Assembly: GCA_020444775.1 (NCBI GenBank)
Contig: JAGRHX010000182.1
Location: forward strand, 1 to 10,553
Direction: 5' to 3'
Length of the DNA stretch: 10,553 nucleotides
From: Gammaproteobacteria bacterium
GTDB lineage: Bacteria > Pseudomonadota > Gammaproteobacteria > HK1
Part shown: positions 1 through 7,490 of the stretch, one piece after another
Position numbering within the stretch: the first letter of the stretch is position 1
How the letters are laid out: the number at the start of each line of letters is the position of its first letter
Notes under the pieces: model-generated
Database searches by the model: none
What the model was told of the DNA's origin: nothing
What the model saw: the letters and a program-made list of their open reading frames with translations, nothing else
Position numbers and translations under genes: made by a program

Positions 1-336
1 CCCTCCGTGCTCGTCGACGTACCCCACGACTGCCCCGCCGCTCGCGAAGAGCTGTTCGGCCCCGTCGCCGCCGTGTTCAGGGCCGACAACGCCGAGGACG
101 CCCTGCGCATCGCGCGCGACACGCCGTTCGGCCTGGGCGCGAGCGTGTGGAGCGCGAACCCGGACGTCGACGCGCTCGCCGCGCAGCTGCCCTGCGGTCA
201 CGTCAGCTTCAACGGCATCGTCAAGAGCGACCCGCGGCTGCCCTTCGGCGGGGTCAAGGCGTCGGGCTTCGGCCGCGAGCTGAGCGACGAGGGCCTGTTC
301 GTTATCGCACCCGCCAAGACGGTGTGGGTCAGGTAG
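1..336 (+). CDS. Aldehyde dehydrogenase, C-terminal part (succinate-semialdehyde dehydrogenase type)
   Basis: The first 111 visible residues, in frame from base 1 to the TAG at 334-336, are the C-terminal end of an NAD(P)-dependent aldehyde dehydrogenase; the start and the catalytic Cys and Glu lie before the window. Visible family motifs are EELFGPVAAVFR (residues 16-27 of the fragment), TPFGLGASVW, and the closing PFGGVKASGFGREL followed by a short tail ending KTVWVR. The wording of the second and third motifs is closest to succinate-semialdehyde dehydrogenases (GabD/Sad type), which oxidise succinate semialdehyde to succinate in the cytosol. Other small-aldehyde dehydrogenases share these motifs, so the substrate is not settled. 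All 40 codons at 61-180 end in G or C, more extreme than the genes on the right side of the window. The gene overlaps the convergent helicase gene by 8 bases. Confidence 0.9.
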   Translation, partial: PSVLVDVPHDCPAAREELFGPVAAVFRADNAEDALRIARDTPFGLGASVWSANPDVDALAAQLPCGHVSFNGIVKSDPRLPFGGVKASGFGRELSDEGLFVIAPAKTVWVR

Positions 337-2323
337 CCGGCTCGGCCGCAGGCTCGGCAGGCGCCTCGGTGCGCCGCGCCGCGATCGGCTCCCACCACCG
401 CGCCACCAGCTCCATGTCCTGCGTGCGGCGCGCCCGGGGCAGGCTCTCGAGGAAGCGCCGGCCATAGCTGCGTCGTACCACGCGACTGTCCATCACCGCG
501 ATGATGCCTGTGTCGTCGCGGTGCCGGATGAGGCGGCCGAAGCCCTGCTTGAGCGCGATGGCGGCGCTGGGCACCTGATACTCGACGAACGGGTTGCCGC
601 CTCGCTCCTCGATGTGGCGCAGCCGCGCCCGCACCAGCGGGTCGAACGGGCTGGCGAAGGGCAGCTTGTCGATGATCACCAGCGACAGCGCCTCGCCCTG
701 CACGTCGACGCCCTCCCAGAAGCTCGACGTGGCGAAGAGCACGCTGTGGGTGTCGCGACGGAAGTCCTCGAGCAGCGCGTTGCGCGCCTTCTGGCCCTGG
801 ATGAGCGCGGTGTGGTCGAGCTTCGGCGCGATGAGCTCGTACGCCCGGTTCATGTTGCGGTAGCTCGTGAACAGCACGAAGGCGCGCCCATCGGTGATCT
901 GGAGCAGGCGCTGCATCGTGGGCGCGATCTTCTCGACGAACAGGGGATCGTTGGGTTCGGGCAGGTCGTCGGGGACGTAGAGCAGCGCCTGCTGCATGTA
1001 GTCGAACACCGGCTCGAGCACGGCGCCGACGGTGTCCTCGGGTAGGCCCATGCGGCGCTTGAAGAAGCGGAAGTCGCCGTCGGTGGTGAGCGTGGCCGAG
1101 GTGAACACCTGGGTGCGGCACGTGCGGTAGAGCAGCGCCTTGAGCACGTCGCTGATGTCGATGGGGTGCGCCATCAGGAACACCCCGCGCCCGCGGCGCT
1201 CGATGACGTAGACCATGCCGTCGTCGTCGCGGCCCACCAGCGCCGACGTCTCGAGCTGCAGCGTCTCGATGCGCTCCACCAGGCGCTGGCCGACCTCGCC
1301 GCCCTCGAGCATCTCGATACGATCGCGCAGCCCGGTCAGGCGCCCGTCGAGCTCGGCCCACGCAGCCTCGATGGTGCTGGCGCGATCGCTGTCCATCACC
1401 GGCGCCCACTCCCACCGGTCGTCGCCCTGACCGGCGGCGTCGGCGGCGCGGTCGAAGAAGGCGCGGACCCGGTCGCGGACGGCGGCGACGGCGGTGGTGA
1501 CGAGCGGCTCGAGCTTCTTCTCGCGCTCCAGAAAACGCAGCACGTCGCCGAGCAGATCGAGGTAGCGCCAGGTCGACACCTGCAGGCCGAAGTACCCCGA
1601 CGCGATCTCCTCGAGGTGATGCGCCTCGTCGAAGATCACCGCTTCGTAGGGCGGCAGCAGCTCGGCCTTCTCGCGGGTGCGCAGCGCCAGGTCGGCGAAG
1701 AAGAGGTGATGGTTGACCACCACCACGTCGGCCTCGGCGGCCTTCGCGCGGGCGCGGACGACGTGGCACTCGTGGTAGTGCTCACACTCGCGCCCGAGGC
1801 AGGCGTCGGCGCCGATGCTCAGCGACGACCACGTGGGCCAGTCGTCGGGCAGGTCGGGGATCTCGGCGCGGTCGCCGGTCTCGGTGACAGCGGCCCACTT
1901 CTCGATGGCGGGCCACCAGTGCCGGTCTTCGGGCCGGCGCCACTGCGGGTCGGCCCGAAAGGCCTCGTACTGCCAGCGGCACAGGTAGTTCTGGCGGCCC
2001 TTCAGGTAGACGGCGGTGAAGCTGCGGGGCACGACGTCGCGCAGCAGCGGCAGGTCCTTGAGGACGATCTGGTCCTGCAGGGTCTTCGTCGCGGTCGAGA
2101 CGATCGTGGTGCGGCGGCTCAGGATGGCCGGCACCAGGTAGGCGACGGTCTTGCCGGTGCCGGTCCCGGCCTCTAGCGCCGCCAGTCGGTCGGCGGGTGC
2201 GGCCAGCGTCCGGGCGATGCAGGCAATCATCTCGCGTTGCCCGCGCCGGGAGCGGAATCCGCGCGCGGCCAGCCAGGCCCTGTAGGCGTCACGAATGGAT
2301 TGCTTGTCTGTCTCGCTCAGCAC
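329..2323 (-). CDS. dinG: ATP-dependent DNA helicase, DinG/YoaA family (XPD-like, Fe-S)
   Basis: This is a superfamily 2, 5'-to-3' DNA helicase of 664 residues, a usual length for bacterial DinG/YoaA proteins, which unwind forked DNA, D-loops and R-loops in repair. In order it shows the N-terminal Q-motif-like RRGQREMI (26-33), Walker A AGTGTGKT (52-59), four cysteines placed as in the Fe-S domain (C115, then C175, C180 and C186), the DEAH box (232-235), TSSFWEGVDV in the second RecA fold, and motif VI QGFGRLIR (593-600). I chose the GTG at 2323 because the protein then begins MLSETDKQSIR, as DinG homologues do, and AGGG lies 9 bases upstream. The same frame stays open to a GTG at 2410, which would add 29 residues that look unlike the family. 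All helicase motifs and all four Fe-S cysteines are present, so it should be active. DinG and YoaA cannot be told apart here. Confidence 0.93.
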   Translation of the reverse strand: MLSETDKQSIRDAYRAWLAARGFRSRRGQREMIACIARTLAAPADRLAALEAGTGTGKTVAYLVPAILSRRTTIVSTATKTLQDQIVLKDLPLLRDVVPRSFTAVYLKGRQNYLCRWQYEAFRADPQWRRPEDRHWWPAIEKWAAVTETGDRAEIPDLPDDWPTWSSLSIGADACLGRECEHYHECHVVRARAKAAEADVVVVNHHLFFADLALRTREKAELLPPYEAVIFDEAHHLEEIASGYFGLQVSTWRYLDLLGDVLRFLEREKKLEPLVTTAVAAVRDRVRAFFDRAADAAGQGDDRWEWAPVMDSDRASTIEAAWAELDGRLTGLRDRIEMLEGGEVGQRLVERIETLQLETSALVGRDDDGMVYVIERRGRGVFLMAHPIDISDVLKALLYRTCRTQVFTSATLTTDGDFRFFKRRMGLPEDTVGAVLEPVFDYMQQALLYVPDDLPEPNDPLFVEKIAPTMQRLLQITDGRAFVLFTSYRNMNRAYELIAPKLDHTALIQGQKARNALLEDFRRDTHSVLFATSSFWEGVDVQGEALSLVIIDKLPFASPFDPLVRARLRHIEERGGNPFVEYQVPSAAIALKQGFGRLIRHRDDTGIIAVMDSRVVRRSYGRRFLESLPRARRTQDMELVARWWEPIAARRTEAPAEPAAEPAT

Positions 2324-2530
2324 CTGCCGTGACCCTACCGGCGTACGAATGTCGAGCAGGGTACCATCGTGAACGCCCGGCCGGTGGTCGTGCAGGGGTA
2401 GGTCACGCACGCGGCGCGCGAAGGCTCGTTTCTACGGCCCGCTGCGGCCGCCGCTGCGAGGATACCTTGAGGCGCCTGTTGCCGGTGAACAGGAACAAGC
2501 AGCCGGCCGGTCGTGCGTCGTGCGCCCGGC
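2324..2530. other. Intergenic gap between signalling gene and helicase gene
   Basis: About 207 bases separate the stop of the DUF1631-GGDEF-EAL gene from the chosen helicase start, both on the minus strand. The gap holds one small perfect inverted repeat (listed separately) and a GC-rich run around a GCGGCCGC palindrome at 2444-2451. I see no tract of T on either strand that would make a clear intrinsic terminator and no convincing promoter. The size suggests the helicase is transcribed separately, but this is inference. Confidence 0.5.
2475..2493. repeat. Short inverted repeat CCTGTT-7-AACAGG
   Basis: Perfect 6-base arms flank a 7-base GC-rich loop, 38 bases past the stop of the large minus-strand gene. 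It could form a weak hairpin in that transcript. No T-run follows, so a terminator role is only a possibility, and 6-base arms can arise by chance. Confidence 0.3.
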
Positions 2531-5500
2531 TCAGGCCAGCGTTTCCAGCAAGCGGGGTTTCTGCACGCCATAGCCCTGCACATAGTCGACGCCCATCTCG
2601 CACAAGGCCGCCCGGATCGCCTCGTTCTCGACGAATTCCGCGACCGTGCGCTTGTCCAGGAAGTGCGCAATCTCGTTGATGGAGCGGACGATGGCGCTGT
2701 CGCCGGGGTCGTCGAGCATGTCCTTGACGAACAGACCGTCGATCTTGACGGTGTCCACGGGCAACAGCTTGAGATATGAGAAGGAGGCGTTCGCCGATCC
2801 GAAGTCGTCGAGCGCAAAGCGGCAGCCCTGGCGTTGCAGCGACTCGATGAAATCGCGTGCAACCGAGAGCCGGTCGATGGCCGCGGACTCGGTCACCTCG
2901 AACAGGATCTTGTCGGTGCTGACGCCGCTGCGCTCGATCTGATCGAGCACGAAGCGCAGCTGCTCGGGATCGTTCAAACTGATACCGGAGAGGTTCACCG
3001 AGAGCCCGCCGAGACCGGATAGCACGCGCTCGTGACCGGCCATCCATGCCAGGGTGTTACGGACCACCCAACGGTCCAGGGTCACGACCTGACCGCTGCG
3101 TTCCGCGGCGCTGACCAGCGCCGCGGGCGGCCCGAGCTGGCCGCTCTCGTCAAGCACTGCGAGCAGGACCTCGTAGTAGTGCGGCAGCTCGCTGTCCGTC
3201 GCGGCAGGGGCGATCTGCTGACAGCGAAGCCGCAGTCGGTCGTCGCGAATCAGGCGGGCGACGAGCTCCGGATCGGTGCCGGCCTGAATCGACAGCGCAT
3301 CCCCAGCGGGCGCATCGCAGGGTCGAGCGCTGGCCCCGGCCGGGTGCGGCCGGTCATCGGTCATCTCGTCCAGCTCGTAGCCGTTGCCGGCGCGCTGGGT
3401 GGCCCGGGCATGTGCCTCATGCAACCGATCGAGCACCGGGCCGACCGCATTCATACCATGCAAACGGCCGTGGTCCAGGACGACCACGCCGATGCTGACC
3501 GTGATATGCAAGGCCTCGCCCTTGAAGATGCAGCGAGCATTGTCGATGGAACGATGATGCCGCTCGATGAAGTCGAGCACGGTCTTGCGATGCGCGTTCT
3601 CGAACAGCACGCCAAACAGCGCTTCGCCATAGCGGGTGACCAGCGCCCGTCCGGTCAGTTGACGCTGCAGCAGACGACCTATCTGGAGCTGCAGATCGCG
3701 GCTCGCGGTGGTGCCGCAGCGATCCAGGATCCGGCCGTGCTGGTCGACGCCGATGAGCAGCGCATAGTCGTGTCGACCCGGATCCGCGACGTGCTCGAGG
3801 CGCTCGGCCAGGGCATTGAGGAAGCTGCGGCGATTGGGCATGCCGCTGTCGGCATCCTGCGAGGCCTGTCGTTCCAGGCGGGCGTGCAGCAGCTGAAGGA
3901 CCCTGCACATGGCGCGATCGGCCGGCTGGATGTCGGGCTGTTCGGCGAATGCCACGGTGCCACGGCGCAGGCCGACGGCCAGCTCCTGGCGCGTGAAGGC
4001 CGCGAGCTGACGGCCGGCCTGATCGACGAACACGAATTCACCGGCGCGCGCGTCGCGCCAGGTCAGTATCGCGGCATGCGCCGCCGGCGTGTCCGCGTCG
4101 AGCACCAGCAGATCATCGACCTGCACCCGGTCTATGGCGGCCAGGGTTGCCTGCCACTGGGTATTGCCCTGGCGCCGGTGAGCCCCGTGAATCTCCGTGA
4201 GGGGCCCGGGCTCGTCCGCCGGGGCGCGACGCAGACTGCGTTTCAGGGCCTGCTGTTGGCGGCGCGCCTCACGCACGGCGTCGCGACGCCGGTAATAGAG
4301 TTGCTGTTGCCGGGCGTGTATCTGTGCCAGACGCGCGCGAGCGATCTCGGTGAGCGCCTGCTCCGGCAGCCGGTCACCGAGCAGTGGTGCCAGCTCCGCC
4401 TCGATCTCGACCGGCCAGCCGACGTCCTGATCGGGGTTGCAGGCGACTCCCGCGGCGCGCACGCCGTCGCGCTGTGCGTCCGGCACCAGCGTGCAGAGCA
4501 CGTTGAGGAGCTGGCGTAGCGGATGTCGCTCGCTGGCCAGGAAGCCGCCGTCGGCGAGCGCGCTGCGCAGCACCGGCAGTGCCAGCTCGCGCAGGTAGGG
4601 GCCGACCCCAGGGTCGACGAGCGGGTCCTCGAGCAGCGCGTCGATGAGCGCCGAGACGATGTCGAGCACATCCTTTTGCGGTTTGTTCAGCGCGAGGCCC
4701 AGGGTCGCCAGATGACGCTTCAGATTGCGGGCAAGCTGCAGACGTGTATTCGATCCCCATTGCCGATGGGCCGCGCCGCGTTGCAGCGTCTGCAGCGCCC
4801 GATCCAGGGTGTAGGCCGTGGTCCCGATGGCAGCCGCATCGGTGCTCGTGTCGCGGTTCGACTGGCCGCCCAGCGCCTCGCTGATGCCGATAAGGGTTCG
4901 CGCGGTGCTGTAGGCCTCGGCCGCGTCGAAACCGAGCGCTGGCGGTGAGCCACGCGGCGGCGCGTCGGCTTGTGCCGCGGGACCGCCGCGGTGCCCGGGT
5001 TGGCCGTCCGATACATGTCGCGTGGTGTCGTCGGTGGTGCGCTTGGGTCGCGGGGCAGCACGCGACTCCTCGGCGCGTGCTGCGGGGTGCGTGGCGGGTC
5101 TGTCGGACCGATGTGTGGTCCTGCCGATGCCGGGTGGGCGTCGCGCCGGACTGAGTCCGGCGCTACAGAGCATCTCGTTCAAGGCGTCCTGGAGCGCAGG
5201 CAAGGCGCCCAGCAAGGTCTCACCCATGGCCTCGAACAAGGTACGGCGAGTGATCCGCTCCGCGCCCTGGTTCTGCAGCGCGTGGTGGAACGCGTAGGCG
5301 ATACGGCGAGCGCCGAACGGGTTGCGCTGCGCCTCGAAGCGGTAACCGAGCAACGACTCGATACCGGCGTGGAGCTGTTGCTCACGCTCACCCAGCGCGG
5401 CCAGCGCTCGGACCAGGACGGCGGTGATGCACAACTCGTCGTCCAAGGACTGGGTGTCGACCAGCGATAGCGCCTCGCCATCCCGGCCCTGGGTCGTCGG

Positions 5501-5902
5501 CGAGACGAGCTCGTCCGGGCGTGGTGTGCCGGTCCACAGAGCATCGACTTCCAGCAGCAGCGTTTCGATGAAGGCGTCGCGCACCGCGGCCTCGAGCGCG
5601 TGCAGGGACTGCATGGCGTCGAACAGATCGCTGTGCAGGGCATCGCTCTCGGCGCTCTGGGTGCGCCGGAACAGGGTCTCGTGACTGCATTTGAACAGGG
5701 CCCGCGTGCCGCTTTGCAGGAAATCCGCGAACTGGCGCCGGACAGCCCCGAACAGGGTCGCACGAACGCTGCCGGCCGACGTCGCCGGGTGGCCCTCGGC
5801 GTCGGGCATGGGGCGCGGTTGGTGGGCCGAGTCGGCCTCGGCGCGGGTCTCGAACGGGTCGGGCAGGTCGCTCGGCGTGGCACTGGCGGAGTACGAATTC
5901 AT
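2531..5902 (-). CDS. DUF1631 - degenerate GGDEF - EAL domain signalling protein
   Basis: A cytosolic protein of 1123 residues with no visible signal peptide or membrane span. Residues about 50-660 match DUF1631: helical LTS-type blocks such as ALSLVDTQSLDDELCI and QRNPFGARRIAYAF, then PQKDVLDIVSALIDALLEDP, closing with a beta-rich part (RAGEFVFVDQAGRQ). A GGDEF fold follows (about 680-830) starting SGMPNRRSF, but the signature loop reads RYGEALF (about 755-761), so cyclase activity is not expected. The last 250 residues are an EAL domain: EVL (about 910), NLSG (970), EVTES, DDFGSA (1032), KIDG (1053), VAEFVENE (1088) and VQGY (1108). The metal and catalytic acids are kept, so c-di-GMP hydrolysis or binding is plausible. 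The ATG at 5902 is chosen; GGAG lies 15 bases upstream. A GTG at 6013 in the same frame would add 37 low-complexity residues. DUF1631 has no firm function that I know of. Confidence 0.9.
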   Translation of the reverse strand: MNSYSASATPSDLPDPFETRAEADSAHQPRPMPDAEGHPATSAGSVRATLFGAVRRQFADFLQSGTRALFKCSHETLFRRTQSAESDALHSDLFDAMQSLHALEAAVRDAFIETLLLEVDALWTGTPRPDELVSPTTQGRDGEALSLVDTQSLDDELCITAVLVRALAALGEREQQLHAGIESLLGYRFEAQRNPFGARRIAYAFHHALQNQGAERITRRTLFEAMGETLLGALPALQDALNEMLCSAGLSPARRPPGIGRTTHRSDRPATHPAARAEESRAAPRPKRTTDDTTRHVSDGQPGHRGGPAAQADAPPRGSPPALGFDAAEAYSTARTLIGISEALGGQSNRDTSTDAAAIGTTAYTLDRALQTLQRGAAHRQWGSNTRLQLARNLKRHLATLGLALNKPQKDVLDIVSALIDALLEDPLVDPGVGPYLRELALPVLRSALADGGFLASERHPLRQLLNVLCTLVPDAQRDGVRAAGVACNPDQDVGWPVEIEAELAPLLGDRLPEQALTEIARARLAQIHARQQQLYYRRRDAVREARRQQQALKRSLRRAPADEPGPLTEIHGAHRRQGNTQWQATLAAIDRVQVDDLLVLDADTPAAHAAILTWRDARAGEFVFVDQAGRQLAAFTRQELAVGLRRGTVAFAEQPDIQPADRAMCRVLQLLHARLERQASQDADSGMPNRRSFLNALAERLEHVADPGRHDYALLIGVDQHGRILDRCGTTASRDLQLQIGRLLQRQLTGRALVTRYGEALFGVLFENAHRKTVLDFIERHHRSIDNARCIFKGEALHITVSIGVVVLDHGRLHGMNAVGPVLDRLHEAHARATQRAGNGYELDEMTDDRPHPAGASARPCDAPAGDALSIQAGTDPELVARLIRDDRLRLRCQQIAPAATDSELPHYYEVLLAVLDESGQLGPPAALVSAAERSGQVVTLDRWVVRNTLAWMAGHERVLSGLGGLSVNLSGISLNDPEQLRFVLDQIERSGVSTDKILFEVTESAAIDRLSVARDFIESLQRQGCRFALDDFGSANASFSYLKLLPVDTVKIDGLFVKDMLDDPGDSAIVRSINEIAHFLDKRTVAEFVENEAIRAALCEMGVDYVQGYGVQKPRLLETLA

Positions 5903-6195
5903 ACGCGGGACGGCAGGCTCCAGGGCGCGGGCGTGGGATTCCCGCTGTCGTGGATTCTTATCGGTCCACTTGTGTGAACCTTCGCCTGCTGGCTCGATGC
6001 GTGGCCGGAACACGGCGCGGTTTCACGGTTTGCGGCGAGCCCGCGGTGTCCGGGTAGAGGCTGGAGCCTGGCCTGGTGGGCAGCGCTCTGACTGGTCGCG
6101 GCGTGCTCGGCAACGCTCGCCGCCCGGCCCGGGCAGACGTAGGATCGGGCCCACGGGTGCCACCGGCGTCTGCCGCGAGCGGGTCGAACGCAGGA

Positions 6196-6214
6196 CTGAC
6201 GCGCCCCGCGTCAG
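6196..6214. promoter_or_regulatory. Perfect 8+8 inverted repeat, candidate operator or hairpin
   Basis: The bases CTGACGCG-CCC-CGCGTCAG form perfect 8-base arms around a 3-base centre, ending 81 bases before the phhB ATG. No T-run follows on either strand, so a terminator is unlikely. The place suggests an operator for a dimeric regulator of phhB or of the divergent gene, or a 5' leader hairpin. No regulator family is recognised from the motif. Confidence 0.4.
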
Positions 6215-6280
6215 GCGTGCCTCATTCCGACGGCCATCTGACAGCCGCCGACCCGACAGCTGATCGAACAACCTAGCGAT

Positions 6281-6288
6281 AGAGAGGG
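6281..6288 (+). promoter_or_regulatory. Ribosome binding site of phhB
   Basis: AGAGAGGG lies 7 bases before the ATG at 6296 and fixes that start over the second in-frame ATG four codons on. Confidence 0.75.
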
Positions 6289-6295
6289 CTGCCCC

Positions 6296-6649
6296 ATGAG
6301 CGAGACGATGCTGAGTGAGAAACGCTGTGTGCCCTGCGAGGGGGGCGTGCCACGGCTCGACCGTGCAACCGCGGGCGAGATGATCAAGCAGGTGCCGGGC
6401 TGGTCGCTCAACGACGACGTCACCCGGGTGAACCGGACCTTCAGCTTCAAGAGCTTTGCCCAGGCCCAGCGTTTCGCCAACGCGGTCGCGGAGCTCGCCG
6501 AAGCGCAGTTCCACCACCCGGAGATCACCTTCGGGTGGGGCTTTTGCACGGTGATGTTCCAGACCCGCAAGATCCGCGGTTTGCACGAGAACGACTTCAT
6601 CATGGCGGCCAAGCTGAACGATCTGTACGAGCAACAGCCGTCACAGTGA
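6296..6649 (+). CDS. phhB: Pterin-4a-carbinolamine dehydratase (4a-hydroxytetrahydrobiopterin dehydratase)
   Basis: A 117-residue cytosolic protein of normal family length. The family dehydrates 4a-hydroxytetrahydropterin to quinonoid dihydropterin, recycling the cofactor of phenylalanine hydroxylase (EC 4.2.1.96). Visible marks are the N-terminal CVPCEGG (11-17) found in many bacterial members, PGWSL (34-38), the active-site HHP (73-75), and GLHENDFIMAAK (95-106). The third active-site histidine of characterised enzymes, 18 residues after the first, falls on Arg91 here (QTRK in place of the more usual WTHK or SHS), so activity may be altered; I believe some members of this branch carry Lys at this place. 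No phenylalanine hydroxylase is in the window. The gene has a good ribosome binding site and stands alone on the plus strand, converging with the crotonase gene 36 bases downstream. A role in pterin or molybdopterin metabolism cannot be excluded. Confidence 0.92.
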   Translation: MSETMLSEKRCVPCEGGVPRLDRATAGEMIKQVPGWSLNDDVTRVNRTFSFKSFAQAQRFANAVAELAEAQFHHPEITFGWGFCTVMFQTRKIRGLHENDFIMAAKLNDLYEQQPSQ

Positions 6650-6665
6650 GCACTGGCCGCCGTGA

Positions 6666-6677
6666 CCAGCAGGCTGG
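6666..6677. repeat. Small hairpin CCAG-CAGG-CTGG in the convergent gap
   Basis: The 36 bases between the stops of phhB and the convergent crotonase gene hold a 4-base stem with a 4-base loop. There is no T-run on either side. It is weak and may be chance; I mention it only because both transcripts end here. Confidence 0.2.
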
Positions 6678-6685
6678 CCCGCCGG

Positions 6686-7483
6686 TCAGCGTCCCGTCCA
6701 GCGCGGCGGACGCTTCTCGGCGAACGCACGGGGTCCTTCCCGCGCGTCCTCGGACAGGCGTCGACGTCGCTCCCACTGGTATTCGGTGTAGTAGGCCTGC
6801 GCCAGCGGCAGGTCCAGACCACGCATGGCCGCTTCCTTGGTGGCCCGCACCGCGAGCGGCGCGCAACGCAGGATGTCATCCACCCAGCCCTGTACGCAGC
6901 GGTCCAGCTCGGCCGCGGTCACGACCTCGTTGACCAGCCCGAGCTCGTAGGCACGCTGCGCGCTCATGTGCCGGCCGGTGAGCAGATAGCCCATGGCCGC
7001 CTTGAGACCGATCTGACGGGGCAGTCGGTGCACCCCGGCGGAACCGGCGATGAGCCCGCGACGCGGCTCGGGTAACCCGAGCTCGGCATGCTCGACCGCG
7101 ATGATGATGTCGCAGGCGAGCGCCAGCTCCAGCCCACCACCGAGCGCGAAGCCGTTGACGCGGGCGATCACGGGCTTGGGGAAGTGCCAGCGCGCCGCCA
7201 GGCTGGAGGTCTCGTCGGCCAGCCGCCGCCATTCGGCGCGCTGTGCCTCGTCGGCATCGCGCTCGCGGGCCCGGTGCTTGAGATCGGCGCCCGCGCAGAA
7301 GGCCCGTTCACCGGCACCGGTGAGCACCGCGAGCCAGATGTCCTCGTTGCGCTCGACCTCGTCGAAGTGTTGTGACAGCGACCAGCGCAGCTCTGGATTG
7401 AGCGCGTTCATCGCGGCTGGACGGTTGAGGGTGATCCAGGCGACGTGGTCGCGGACCTCGAACAGGGAGACGGCCGAGCTCAT
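6686..7483 (-). CDS. Enoyl-CoA hydratase/isomerase family protein (crotonase fold)
   Basis: A 265-residue crotonase, the usual length. The family hydrates or isomerises enoyl-CoA thioesters in fatty-acid or aromatic ring-fission pathways in the cytosol. The first oxyanion-hole strand is AFCAGADLK (61-69). NGFALGGGLELALACD (110-125) supplies the second oxyanion glycine and Glu119, and LGLPEPRRG supplies Glu139; these match Glu144 and Glu164 of rat mitochondrial enoyl-CoA hydratase, 20 residues apart as there. With both acids present a true hydratase is the simplest reading, though CaiD-like dehydratases and other crotonases also share them. The C-terminus EGPRAFAEKRPPRW is typical of the family. 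The ATG at 7483 has GAGGA 7 bases upstream. The gene diverges from the amidohydrolase gene, so the two may share a control region. The acyl-CoA substrate is unknown. Confidence 0.92.
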   Translation of the reverse strand: MSSAVSLFEVRDHVAWITLNRPAAMNALNPELRWSLSQHFDEVERNEDIWLAVLTGAGERAFCAGADLKHRARERDADEAQRAEWRRLADETSSLAARWHFPKPVIARVNGFALGGGLELALACDIIIAVEHAELGLPEPRRGLIAGSAGVHRLPRQIGLKAAMGYLLTGRHMSAQRAYELGLVNEVVTAAELDRCVQGWVDDILRCAPLAVRATKEAAMRGLDLPLAQAYYTEYQWERRRRLSEDAREGPRAFAEKRPPRWTGR

Positions 7484-7490
7484 CGAGGTT

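Larger units (their letters stand above)
5903..6295. other. Divergent intergenic region between the signalling gene and phhB
   Basis: This roughly 393-base stretch separates two divergent genes and must hold both promoters. It shortens to about 280 bases if the signalling gene starts at the GTG at 6013. The one strong structure is a perfect 8+8 inverted repeat at 6196-6214 (listed separately). On the plus strand CTGACA (6238-6243) resembles a -35 box, but nothing at the right distance is a good -10, so I do not call a promoter. Open frames here on either strand show no recognisable protein. Confidence 0.55.

Noticed and set aside
198..1769. Open frame of 523 residues on the minus strand in another frame of the helicase gene
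   Set aside because: Arg- and Pro-rich shadow of the helicase with no family motif; the helicase frame carries all helicase motifs.
1166..2176. Open frame of 336 residues on the plus strand opposite the helicase gene
   Set aside because: It mirrors the helicase codons, is rich in Ala, Gly, Val and Leu repeats, and has no domain signature.
3032..4519. Long open frame (495 residues) on the plus strand opposite the signalling gene
   Set aside because: It is antisense to the well-supported GGDEF/DUF1631 coding region, has no recognisable motif, and long antisense frames are expected in high-GC DNA.
5903..6013. N-terminal extension of the signalling protein to the GTG at 6013
   Set aside because: The added 37 residues are low complexity and Arg/Glu-rich with no ribosome binding site; the ATG at 5902 is preferred, but this is not certain.
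6238..6266. CTGACA followed 17 bases later by TGATCG as a sigma-70 promoter for phhB
   Set aside because: The -35 resembles the consensus but the -10 does not match well enough.
6023..6634. Minus-strand open frame of 203 residues across the phhB gene and its upstream gap
   Set aside because: Antisense to phhB over half its length, no ribosome binding site seen, no recognisable domain.
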